Positions 56,728 through 64,000 of a stretch of 64,000 bases of DNA are shown in pieces. This DNA is from Shinella sp. XGS7 (GTDB lineage Bacteria > Pseudomonadota > Gammaproteobacteria > Burkholderiales > Burkholderiaceae_C). The notes under the pieces are model-generated. The model saw only the letters and a list, made by a program, of their open reading frames with translations. It made no database searches and was not told the origin of the DNA. Location of the stretch: NCBI RefSeq assembly GCF_020535565.1, contig NZ_CP084758.1, positions 4,353,001 through 4,417,000 of the forward strand, given 5' to 3'. Within the stretch, counting starts at the first letter, position 1, and the number at the start of each line of letters is the position of its first letter. Made by a program: the position numbers and the translations under genes.

Positions 56728-57819
56728 ATGTCCTACCGAGCCGAAGCGCCCTACTCCCACGGCAGCCCTGCGCGCAGCGCCGTGCTGCTGTGCAATCTGG
56801 GCACGCCCGACGCCCCGACCGCGCCCGCCCTGCGCCGCTACCTGGCCCAGTTCCTGAGCGATCCCCGCGTGGTAGAGATTCCCAAGCTGGTCTGGCAGCT
56901 GATCCTGCACGGCATCATCCTGCGCGTGCGCCCCGCCAAGTCGGCCGCCAAGTACGCCAGTGTCTGGCTGCCCGAAGGCTCGCCCCTGCAGGTCTGGACC
57001 CAGAAGCAGGCCAAGCTGCTGCAGGGCTATCTGGGCGAGCGCGGCCACCACCTGATCGTGCGCCATGCCATGCGTTACGGCCAGCCCGCGATTGCCCAGC
57101 AGCTTGACGCGCTGCGTGCCGAGGGCGTCACCCGCGTGCTGGTGCTGCCAGCCTATCCGCAGTACTCCGGCGCCACCACGGCCAGCGTGGTGGACGATGT
57201 GGCGCGCTGGGCCCTCAAGACCCGGCACCTGCCCGAGCTGCGCTTCATCAACCGCTACCACGACGAGCCCGGCTACATCGCCGCCCTGGTCGCCAGCGTG
57301 CGCGCCCACTGGGCCCGCCATGGCCAGCCCGAGCTGCTGATGATGAGCTTCCACGGCATGCCCGAGCGCACCCTGCACCTGGGCGATCCCTACCACTGCG
57401 AATGCCTGAAGACCGGCCGCCTGCTGGCCGAGGCCCTGGGCCTGCGCCGCGAGCAGTGGCTGGTCACCTTCCAGAGCCGCTTCGGCAAGGCCAAGTGGCT
57501 GGAGCCCTATACCGAACCCACCTTGCGCGAGCGTGCCCGCGCCGGGCTGAAGAAGGTGGACCTGATCTGCCCCGGCTTCGCCGCCGACTGCCTGGAGACC
57601 CTGGAAGAAATCGCCCAGGAAGCCCGCGAGGCTTTTCTGCACGAGGGCGGCCAGGACTTCGGCTACATCCCCTGCCTCAACGACAGCCCGGAGGGCATGC
57701 GCATGCTGGCCGATCTGGCCGAGCGCCATCTGCAGGGCTGGCCGACCCGCGAGCCGGCCGACCCGCAGGCCTTGTCAGCCCAGCGCAGCGCGGCGCTGGC
57801 CGCGGGCGCGCAGCGCTAG
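56728..57819 (+). CDS. hemH: Ferrochelatase
   Basis: Inserts Fe2+ into protoporphyrin IX, the last step of heme synthesis, at the inner membrane. It has 363 residues. Family blocks are AVLLCNLGTPDAPTAPALRR, LVLPAYPQYSGATTASV, the catalytic His in MMSFHGMPERTL, and FQSRFGKAKWLEPYTEPTL; CPGFAADCLETLEEI is near the C-terminus. The last 45 bp overlap the 3' end of the convergent PEP-CTERM gene. No [2Fe-2S] C-terminal cysteine cluster is seen. Confidence 0.97.
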   Translation: MSYRAEAPYSHGSPARSAVLLCNLGTPDAPTAPALRRYLAQFLSDPRVVEIPKLVWQLILHGIILRVRPAKSAAKYASVWLPEGSPLQVWTQKQAKLLQGYLGERGHHLIVRHAMRYGQPAIAQQLDALRAEGVTRVLVLPAYPQYSGATTASVVDDVARWALKTRHLPELRFINRYHDEPGYIAALVASVRAHWARHGQPELLMMSFHGMPERTLHLGDPYHCECLKTGRLLAEALGLRREQWLVTFQSRFGKAKWLEPYTEPTLRERARAGLKKVDLICPGFAADCLETLEEIAQEAREAFLHEGGQDFGYIPCLNDSPEGMRMLADLAERHLQGWPTREPADPQALSAQRSAALAAGAQR

Positions 57820-60588
57820 AAAACCCAGGCCCGCCAGCAGCAGGGCCCAGTGCTGGGGCTCCGGCACGGCCTGGGCCGTGAAGCTGGCCCCGCTCGCCGC
57901 GTCGTAGCTGAAGCTGCTGAAGACATAGCCTTCGGCGCTGGCACTGAAGCTCACGTTCTTGAAGCTGGCGTCGCCCAGGCTCTGCAGGCCGCCGGCCCCG
58001 TTGTCGCGCCCCAGAAAGGTGTCGATGTCGAACTTGCCGCTGTTCCTGAAGGCGGTGGGGTCGGTCGCGCCGAGGAAGCGGAACTCGATCTGCAGCCCCG
58101 CCAGATCCACCGCCCCGCCAAACACCACCGCATCGGTCAGGTACTGGCCGCCGCCGGCATCCTGCACCTCCAGCACCATGCGGCCGCCGGCGGCCGTGCG
58201 GTAGTCCCCGTTCAGGCGCACCGTGCCCGGCGAGTTGCCAGGGCAGAAGATGCCATGGTTGGTCACATTGCCGCTGATGGTGCCCGTGCCGCAGAGAAAA
58301 CCCTTGCTGCCGATCACGATGTCCTGGGCCGTGAGCGTGCTGTTCACCAGGATCAGCGTGCCGCTGCCGCCGTCCTGGTCCACCCCGTTGCTGCGGCTGC
58401 GGCCCACACCCACCCAGCCCGCGCTCACGCTGGAGCCTTCGCTGGCGATCAGCGTGCCGTCGCTGCCGGAGAGGCGGCCCAGGATGAGCTGGCCGTCGCC
58501 CACGTCCAGGCTGCTGGCGCCCTTCATGCGCAGCAGGCCCGAGCCCTCGCGCCCGATGGTCACCACGCCCAGGCCCGGCGCCGCCTGCACCTGGATGCGC
58601 GAACCGCCGCTGAGCGTGAGGCTGCCATCGCCGCCCGGAAAGGCGCCGCTGCCACCCAGGCTCAGGCCTGCGCCGGCACTGCCGGCATTGCTGAGCGTCA
58701 CCCGGCTGCCGTTGGCGATGCTAGCCACACCCACGCTGCCGCCAGTGCCCACGGTCAGGAAGGCGCCGGACTGATTGCCCGCCGTCTGCTGGCCGCTGAA
58801 GCTCAGGCTGGCGCTGTCCACCTTGAGCAGTCCCACGCCGCCGGAGCGCCCCACACTCATGCCGATGGCGCTGACCCGGCCGCCATCCGCCACCGTAAGC
58901 TGACCGCTGCTCTGCGGTCCGAGGCCCACGCCGATGAAGGTGTCACCGCCGCTGAGGCGGATCTCCGAACCCGCACCGCTGACCGTGGCGATGCCGAAGC
59001 CGCCGCTGCTGCTGTCATTGAGGCCGCCGATGATGAGGGAGGTGCTGCGCCGATGGGCCGGCGTGGAGACCGCCCCGCCCTCCAGCAGCAACTGCCCGCC
59101 GGCCGTGATATTGAGCGTGCCCACACCGTCGCGCCCCACCCGCAGCGTGGGGTTGAGGCTCTCGCCCGCACCGCCGCCCGGCAGCACCGACAGGCTCTGC
59201 ATCCGCAGCACCGAGCCCGCGCCCTGGATATGGAGGGTGCCGGCCGAGTTGGCATCGCGGCCCAGGTTCAGGCTCATGCCGCCGGGCTGGGCCTGATCGG
59301 CCAGCAGATGGATCTGGCCCCCATCGCTGATGGTCACCACGCCCCGGCCGCCACCGCGACCGATGTCCATCGCCGCACCGTTGGCCGTGCCATTGGCCGC
59401 CGCGCTGGCCGTGCCATTGATCAGCAGCAGGCTGCCCGCGCCGCTCACGCTCAGCTCACCGAAGGCGGCATCGCGGCCGACCGAGGCATAGAAGAGGCCG
59501 CTGGCCTGCGCGCCGTCGCGCAGGGCCAGGCTGGCCGTGCCCAGGGCGCGCCCGACCTGGAGCACGCCGGCATCGCTGAGGAACTCCAGCCTTGAGCCGG
59601 CACCCGTGACCAGCATGTCGCTGCGGCCGCCGTTCTGCGTCAGATTGAGCCCGCTGAAGCGGCCGACACCCCCCTCGAAGCGCAGCACGCCGCCCTGGCT
59701 GATGGTGAGATTGACCCAGGCATTGCGGTGGCTCGCCGTCGACATCAGGGCCTCGGACGGTTCCAGGCTGCCGCCGCCGACCTTCCAGACCGAACCGGGG
59801 CCGTCAATCAGGACCTCGGCAAAGCTGCGCTCGCTGCCGCTGGGGCTGCCGCCGCCGGGCGCCAGGCCCAGCGAGGTGCGCTCGGTGTTGAGCTGAGCCC
59901 CGTTCAGGACCTTGACCGTGCCCGAGCTGGTACCGCCCGGCGTGCCGAAGCTGAAGCTGTCCACCGGGGGATGGAAGACCGCCAGGCCGCCCACATAAAA
60001 GCCGCGCAGAAAGCTGGCCTGCGAGCCCGCGCCGCTCACGGTGAACACCCCGGTGGAACCCGCCGCATTGGCGATGAAGGTATTGCAGTAGTGGAACTGC
60101 CCCAGACAGGCCGTCGCGTTGGCGCGGCCGTCCAGCACGGCGCCGTCCGACACGGTGAGTGCACCATAGCCCCACTCGCCCACGCCCAGGCGGTTGATCA
60201 CGCCGTCACTGAAGCCGTCCCCCTGCAGCCTGACCAGGGTGCCGGCGCCGCGCAGCGTCACCAGGCCATTGCCATTGCCCGTGGCGCTGGGACCGATCAG
60301 GAGGCTGCCGGTGTTCAGCTGTGCACCCTGGGCCACATCCAGCCAGCCCACCCCGCCATTGCCCACAAAGAGACCGTTATTGCCCAGCTCGCCCGACTCC
60401 GGCGGCAGATTGTCCGGCCAGACATTGATGGCGCCGCCATAGCTGATCTGGGCCTGCAGCGGCGCGCCCAGGCACAGCAGCATGGCGGCCAGCGCCAGCG
60501 GTCGCAGGGCGCGGGCCGCTGAAGCGGCATGCGGGGTGTGGAAGGAAGAAGGGGGGCTGAACAGCCCCCCGGAACTCTGCTTTGTCAT
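57775..60588 (-). CDS. PEP-CTERM beta-helix repeat protein
   Basis: Secreted surface protein of 937 residues. A signal peptide ends near GAPLQAQ (about 47). The body is a run of at least twelve short strands with the pattern hydrophobic-Ser/Thr-Gly-Ala-Gly-Ser (FTVSGAGS, MLVTGAGS, LSVSGAGS, LHIQGAGS, ATVSGAGS), alternating with D/A-GG units (VTISDGG, LTVADGG), as in beta-helical autotransporter passengers. A cap follows (GTISGNVTNHGIFCPGNSPG). The C-terminus is the sorting signal VPEPQHWALLLAGLGFLAL with a basic tail. The ATG follows GGGAGG. The reading frame continues upstream to 61452, but that part is antisense to the transporter. The 3' end overlaps hemH by 45 bp. No enzyme motif is present; an adhesive or structural role is likely. 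Confidence 0.9.
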   Translation of the reverse strand: MTKQSSGGLFSPPSSFHTPHAASAARALRPLALAAMLLCLGAPLQAQISYGGAINVWPDNLPPESGELGNNGLFVGNGGVGWLDVAQGAQLNTGSLLIGPSATGNGNGLVTLRGAGTLVRLQGDGFSDGVINRLGVGEWGYGALTVSDGAVLDGRANATACLGQFHYCNTFIANAAGSTGVFTVSGAGSQASFLRGFYVGGLAVFHPPVDSFSFGTPGGTSSGTVKVLNGAQLNTERTSLGLAPGGGSPSGSERSFAEVLIDGPGSVWKVGGGSLEPSEALMSTASHRNAWVNLTISQGGVLRFEGGVGRFSGLNLTQNGGRSDMLVTGAGSRLEFLSDAGVLQVGRALGTASLALRDGAQASGLFYASVGRDAAFGELSVSGAGSLLLINGTASAAANGTANGAAMDIGRGGGRGVVTISDGGQIHLLADQAQPGGMSLNLGRDANSAGTLHIQGAGSVLRMQSLSVLPGGGAGESLNPTLRVGRDGVGTLNITAGGQLLLEGGAVSTPAHRRSTSLIIGGLNDSSSGGFGIATVSGAGSEIRLSGGDTFIGVGLGPQSSGQLTVADGGRVSAIGMSVGRSGGVGLLKVDSASLSFSGQQTAGNQSGAFLTVGTGGSVGVASIANGSRVTLSNAGSAGAGLSLGGSGAFPGGDGSLTLSGGSRIQVQAAPGLGVVTIGREGSGLLRMKGASSLDVGDGQLILGRLSGSDGTLIASEGSSVSAGWVGVGRSRSNGVDQDGGSGTLILVNSTLTAQDIVIGSKGFLCGTGTISGNVTNHGIFCPGNSPGTVRLNGDYRTAAGGRMVLEVQDAGGGQYLTDAVVFGGAVDLAGLQIEFRFLGATDPTAFRNSGKFDIDTFLGRDNGAGGLQSLGDASFKNVSFSASAEGYVFSSFSYDAASGASFTAQAVPEPQHWALLLAGLGFLALRARGQRRAALG

Positions 60589-60701
60589 GACCGGACCTCC
60601 CGGCGCCTTGGAGCGGCACCGTGAGGCCGGAGTCTGGGCAGCTCGCTGCCCGGGCGCATCGACAAGTCTGCCTATGCGCGCGCCCTGCAGGCCCGGCCGG
60701 C

Positions 60702-62189
60702 TCAGCCGCCGCTGCGGCGCTTGAGCAGGCGCGGCAGCAGCAGCACCAGGATCACGATCACCAGCAGGCCGGCGGACATGGGGCGCTCCCAGAACACGCT
60801 CCAGCTGCCGCCGCCGATGGACACGGCATTGCGCATATGGGCCTCGGCCAGGGGGCCCAGGATCATGCCCACCACCACGGGCGCGGTGGGGAAGTCGAAG
60901 CGGCGCATCACCACGCCCAGCACGCCGATGGCCAGCATCACGTACAGATCGAAAGCGCTCTGGCGCATGCCATAGACGCCCACGGTGGCGAAGATCAGGA
61001 TGCCGGCATAGAGCTGGGCCTTGGGGATCTTGAGCAGCTTGACCCACAGGCCCACCATGGGCAGGTTCAGCACCAGCAGCATCACATTGCCGATGTAGAG
61101 CGAGGCGATCAGGGCCCAGACCAGGGCTGACGAGGTCTGGAACAGCTGCGGGCCGGCCTGGATGCCGTAGTTCTGCAGGGCCGAGAGCAGGATGGCCGCG
61201 GTCACCGAGGTGGGGATGCCCAGCGTGAGCAGGGGCACCAGGGTGGCGGTCACGGCCGAGTTGTTGGCGGCCTCGGGGCCGGCCACGCCTTCGATGGCGC
61301 CCACACCGCCGAACTCCTCCTTGTGCTTGGAGAGCTTGCGCTCGGTGGCATAGCTCAGGAAGGTCGGGATCTCCGAGCCGCCGGCCGGGATGGTGCCAAA
61401 GGGGAAGCCGATGAAGGTGCCGCGCAGCCAGGCCGGGATGGAGCGCTTCCACTCCGCCTTGCTCATGTGCACGCGGCTCATCTTGTTCAGCGTCTGCGCG
61501 CTGCGGCCCTCATAGAGCGCCATATAGAGCGTCTCGCCCACGGCAAACAGGCCCACCGCGACCAGCACGGTCTCGATGCCGTCCATGAACTCGGGGATGC
61601 CGGCCGTGTAGCGCACCTGGGCGGTGATCTGGTCCAGGCCCACCAGGCCCATGGCCAGGCCCACGAAGAGCGAGGTCAGGCCGCGCAGGCTGCTCTGGCC
61701 CAGCACCGCGCTCACCGTGGTGAAGGCCAGCAGCATCAGGCAGAAGTACTCCGGCGGGCCCAGGGTCACGGCGAAGTCGGCCAGGATGGGCGCGAACAGC
61801 GTCACCAGCACCGTGGCGATGGTGCCGGCCACAAAGGAGCCGATGGCCGCCGTGGCCAGGGCCGCGCCGGCGCGACCGCTCTTGGCCATCTTGAAGCCCT
61901 CCAGCGCCGTCACCATGGTGCCGGTCTCGCCGGGGGTGTTGAGCAGGATGGATGTGGTGGAGCCGCCATACATCGCGCCGTAGTAGATGCCGGCGAAGAA
62001 GATCATGGAGGCGGTGGGGTCCACCTGGGCGGTGATGGGTAGCAGCATGGCCACCGTCACCGCCGGGCCCAGGCCCGGCAGCACGCCGATGGCCGTGCCC
62101 AGGGCGCAGCCCACAAAGGCCCACATCAGATTGACCGGGGTGCCGGCGGTGGCAAAACCGCCCAGCAGCTGAGTCCAGAGATCCGTCAT
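60702..62189 (-). CDS. tctA: Tripartite tricarboxylate transporter, large permease TctA
   Basis: Large membrane component of 495 residues, about 11-12 helices. Family blocks: [20 protein letters not shown] near 35, [20 protein letters not shown] near 70 and [20 protein letters not shown] near 255, which contain the two Gly/Pro-rich substrate loops. It follows tctB by 19 bp. With TctB and the TctC binding protein it imports carboxylates using an ion gradient; citrate is the classic substrate, but this family is broad. Confidence 0.95.
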   Translation of the reverse strand: MTDLWTQLLGGFATAGTPVNLMWAFVGCALGTAIGVLPGLGPAVTVAMLLPITAQVDPTASMIFFAGIYYGAMYGGSTTSILLNTPGETGTMVTALEGFKMAKSGRAGAALATAAIGSFVAGTIATVLVTLFAPILADFAVTLGPPEYFCLMLLAFTTVSAVLGQSSLRGLTSLFVGLAMGLVGLDQITAQVRYTAGIPEFMDGIETVLVAVGLFAVGETLYMALYEGRSAQTLNKMSRVHMSKAEWKRSIPAWLRGTFIGFPFGTIPAGGSEIPTFLSYATERKLSKHKEEFGGVGAIEGVAGPEAANNSAVTATLVPLLTLGIPTSVTAAILLSALQNYGIQAGPQLFQTSSALVWALIASLYIGNVMLLVLNLPMVGLWVKLLKIPKAQLYAGILIFATVGVYGMRQSAFDLYVMLAIGVLGVVMRRFDFPTAPVVVGMILGPLAEAHMRNAVSIGGGSWSVFWERPMSAGLLVIVILVLLLPRLLKRRSGG

Positions 62190-62208
62190 GTTCTTGTGCT
62201 CCCCGTGT

Positions 62209-62763
62209 TCAGATCCAGCCGCCGGCCGTGATGGCCGGCAGGCTCAGCGCCAGCAGCTTGTTGAAGAGCCAGAACACCGGCGCCGCGATCAGCATGCCGG
62301 TCACCAGATCGCTCAGGGTCACGCGCAGATCCCCGCCCGGCCGGCCCTCGGCCATGCGCATGCCGCGCACGGCCAGGGCAAAACACAGGGTGCAGGCCAG
62401 CACAAAGCCGATGACCGTGATCAGCGAGGCATTCAGCACCACGGCCGCCACCACCCAGGCCGCGGCGCGCCAGTCGGCCCGGGCCGCGCCCGAGGGCGGC
62501 TCCATCTGCCGGAATCCGCCGGTGCGTGCCTCCCAGATCAGCCAGGCGCCGCAGATCAGCAGGGCCACCGAGACCAGCCAGGGCAAGGCATTGGGGCCCA
62601 CGCCGGCATAGCCGGCCTCCGAGGGGATGGCGGCCGCGCCAACGGCCATCACCCCGCCCAGGATCAGGGCACCCGCCCCCACCAGGCTCTGGTGCAGGGT
62701 GGAGGGCAAGGTGGAGGCCGCGTCATCCGCGGCTTCAGGGACGGGAGAATGGGGCTCAGACAT
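62209..62763 (-). CDS. tctB: Tripartite tricarboxylate transporter, small permease TctB
   Basis: Small membrane component of 184 residues with four helices (about 28-46, 62-80, 100-135 as a pair, and 155-175). The N-terminal 25 residues are acidic and cytoplasmic. ALPWLVSVALLICGAWLIW is the second helix of the family. It lies between tctC and tctA. A terminator hairpin separates it from tctC. Confidence 0.9.
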   Translation of the reverse strand: MSEPHSPVPEAADDAASTLPSTLHQSLVGAGALILGGVMAVGAAAIPSEAGYAGVGPNALPWLVSVALLICGAWLIWEARTGGFRQMEPPSGAARADWRAAAWVVAAVVLNASLITVIGFVLACTLCFALAVRGMRMAEGRPGGDLRVTLSDLVTGMLIAAPVFWLFNKLLALSLPAITAGGWI

Positions 62764-62809
62764 CGGCCGTTCCTCGGTGTTGTGGGGTGTGTGAGGGGTG
62801 TGAGGGCGT

Positions 62810-62846
62810 AAAAAACCGGCTGCGGCCGGGATCAGCGGCAGCCGGT
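62810..62846 (-). terminator. Terminator between tctC and tctB
   Basis: Stem ACCGGCTGC/GCAGCCGGT (62815-62823 with 62838-62846). Reading the minus strand it is followed by six T (62815-62810). It lies after the binding-protein gene and before the permease genes, so partial read-through would give more TctC than TctBA. Confidence 0.8.
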
Positions 62847-62866
62847 GGGGAGGAGCGCAGTGGCGC

Positions 62867-63826
62867 TCAGATCATCCCGGACTTGACCATCACGGCGCGC
62901 AGCATGGCGAACTCCTGGTCCACGAAGTCGTGGAAGGCCTTGCCGGTCAGCAGGGCCGGGGTCCAGCCGTTCTTCTCCAGGGCATCGATCCAGCTCTTGT
63001 TGCGGAACACGGCGGTGATCATGTCCACCAGCGCCTTCTGGGCCTCGGGCGGGATGCCGGGGGCGGCATAGACGCCGCGCCAGTTGCCGATCTCCACGTT
63101 GTAGCCCAGCTCCTTGAGCGTGGGGATGTCCAGACCCTTCAGGCGGGTGGGCGAGGTCACGGCCACGGCGCGCATCTTGCCGCTCTCGATGTACTGCTGG
63201 AACTCGCTGTAGCCGCTGCCGCCCACGGTCACATTGCCGCCCAGGATGGCCGCGGTGGCCTCACCGCCGCCCCGGAAGGGCACGTAGTTGATCTTGGCCG
63301 CATCCACGCCGGCCTCGCGCGCCAGCATGGCCGCCGCGATGTGCTCGGTGGAACCGCGCGAGCCGCCGCCCCACTTCACCGAGCCGGGGTCCTTCTTCAT
63401 CTGCTCGATCACGTCCTTCATGGTCTTGAGCGGCGAGTTGGCCGGCAGCACGAAGACGTTGTATTCGCTGGTCAGGCGCGCGATGGGGGTGGCCTGGGTC
63501 AGGCTCACCGGCGGCTTGCCGGTGATGATGCCGCCCAGCATCACCGCACCCATCACCATCAGGGCATTCGGGTCGCCCTTGCTGGCGTTCACGAACTGGG
63601 CTAGGCCGATGGCGCCGGCCGCGCCGCCCTTGTTCTCGAAGGTCACGGAGCCGGCCAGGCCGGCGTCCTGCAGGGCCTTGCCCAGCGCGCGGCCGGTGGT
63701 GTCCCAGCCGCCGCCCGGGTTGGCGGGCACCATGATCTTGAGGTTGGCTGCGGCCTGGGCCGACAGCGGCAGGGCACCGACGGCGGCCAGCGCGGCCAGC
63801 GACTTCAGGAACTCGTCACGACGCAT
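62867..63826 (-). CDS. tctC: Tripartite tricarboxylate transporter substrate-binding protein (TctC/Bug)
   Basis: Periplasmic binding protein of 319 residues. The start MRRDEFLKSLAALAAVGALP follows GGAGA; the signal ends near LSAQA. The RR at positions 2-3 raises the possibility of Tat export. Bug-family signatures are LKIMVPANPGGGWDTTGRAL, ENKGGAAGAIGLAQ and MVMGAVMLGGIITG. It heads the tctCBA operon and diverges from a response regulator, as in tct systems regulated by TctD. The ligand is probably a carboxylate. Confidence 0.94.
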   Translation of the reverse strand: MRRDEFLKSLAALAAVGALPLSAQAAANLKIMVPANPGGGWDTTGRALGKALQDAGLAGSVTFENKGGAAGAIGLAQFVNASKGDPNALMVMGAVMLGGIITGKPPVSLTQATPIARLTSEYNVFVLPANSPLKTMKDVIEQMKKDPGSVKWGGGSRGSTEHIAAAMLAREAGVDAAKINYVPFRGGGEATAAILGGNVTVGGSGYSEFQQYIESGKMRAVAVTSPTRLKGLDIPTLKELGYNVEIGNWRGVYAAPGIPPEAQKALVDMITAVFRNKSWIDALEKNGWTPALLTGKAFHDFVDQEFAMLRAVMVKSGMI

Positions 63827-63921
63827 GGTCTTGTCTCCGTTGTAATAGCTCGGGAATCTCAGGGCCACATCCTCGCCGACTTGCCTGTCAGTGAGCTGTC
63901 CATCGGGCCTAGGGAAAATGC

Positions 63922-63927
63922 TAGGCT
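63922..63927 (+). promoter_or_regulatory. -10 box, probable leaderless promoter of the response regulator
   Basis: TAGGCT (with TGC just before it) ends 8 bases (CGCGCCCC) before the ATG at 63936; no ribosome site is present. Confidence 0.5.
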
Positions 63928-63935
63928 CGCGCCCC

Positions 63936-64000
63936 ATGAACCTGCTGCTGGTGGAAGACGACCCCGCGATGCGCCTGAGCCTCACGCGCAGCCTGGAACG
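63936..64000 (+). CDS. Response regulator, partial (TctD-like by context)
   Basis: Only 21 codons are in the window: MNLLLVEDDPAMRLSLTRSL, the start of a receiver domain with the acidic pair VEDD. It is divergent from tctC, the usual place of the TctD/TctE two-component system that controls tricarboxylate uptake. OmpR-type membership is inferred from that context; the DNA-binding domain lies beyond the edge. Confidence 0.75.
   Translation, partial: MNLLLVEDDPAMRLSLTRSLE

Noticed and set aside
60589-61452. N-terminal extension of the PEP-CTERM beta-helix frame
   Set aside because: It is antisense-overlapping shadow of tctA sequence in another phase; a ribosome site and signal peptide define the start at 60588.

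Overview
The window is a high-GC, gene-dense bacterial chromosome segment. The lineage is Betaproteobacteria, order Burkholderiales, most likely the Roseateles/Rubrivivax/Leptothrix neighbourhood. This rests on the operons yebC-purD-acyltransferase-hemF-nadD and dnaX-ybaB-recR, a dnaG-rpoD pair, two PEP-CTERM proteins, HDOD-kinase proteins, Bug/TctC transport and TonB receptors. There are 48 protein genes (two cut by the window ends, two frameshifted) and one RNA gene, the SRP RNA ffs. I see no tRNA, rRNA, CRISPR array, insertion sequence or prophage.

Layout. 1-4009 (minus): nadD, hemF, a lysophospholipid acyltransferase, purD and yebC, joined by 4-bp start/stop overlaps. 4123-8241 (plus): a frameshifted YjgR/HerA-like ATPase, a DUF2306 membrane protein and a LytS/LytTR two-component pair. 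8360-15366 (minus): two unrelated TonB-dependent receptors separated by 842 bp without genes. 15697-22058: two small unknown proteins, dCMP deaminase, a Crp/Fnr regulator and an RND pump with its adaptor. 22213-25971: rnhA, yafS, gloB and mltD, the same gene neighbourhood as in E. coli. 26045-31218: MAPEG protein, recR, ybaB, dnaX (frameshifted), a divergent AIR-synthase relative and a small membrane protein. 31288-33929: ffs, a cold-shock protein, infA and a chemoreceptor behind a sigma-28-type promoter. 33960-42295 (minus): a Ser/Thr kinase-HDOD-GAF protein, a pseudokinase-HDOD protein and hrpA. 42684-52940 (plus): a PEP-CTERM subtilase, argA, yggX, a ferric-iron binding protein, an H-NS-like protein, a GGDEF-EAL protein and dnaG. 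53272-57819 (plus): rpoD, a cyclase-FHA protein and hemH. 57775-64000: a beta-helix PEP-CTERM protein that overlaps hemH tail to tail, a tctCBA tricarboxylate transporter and the start of a divergent response regulator.

The most striking signal is not a gene. Five conserved genes (purD, the YjgR-like gene, dnaX, the chemoreceptor and rpoD) each carry an internal block whose codon choice, and in four cases protein sequence, is alphaproteobacterial (Rhizobiales-like), while the flanks are ordinary for this genome. The rpoD block covers sigma regions 2.3 to 4.2. The dnaX block ends at a one-base frameshift. This points either to repeated assembly or polishing chimerism with a co-sequenced alphaproteobacterium, or to real short-tract recombination. 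Raw reads would settle it.

Other points of interest: at least six genes whose -10 box lies 7-8 bases before the start codon (probable leaderless mRNAs); the kinase/pseudokinase HDOD pair; two PEP-CTERM proteins carrying autotransporter-passenger-like modules without a beta-barrel; a nested inverted-repeat structure between the TonB receptors; and a terminator inside the tct operon that may set the ratio of binding protein to permease.
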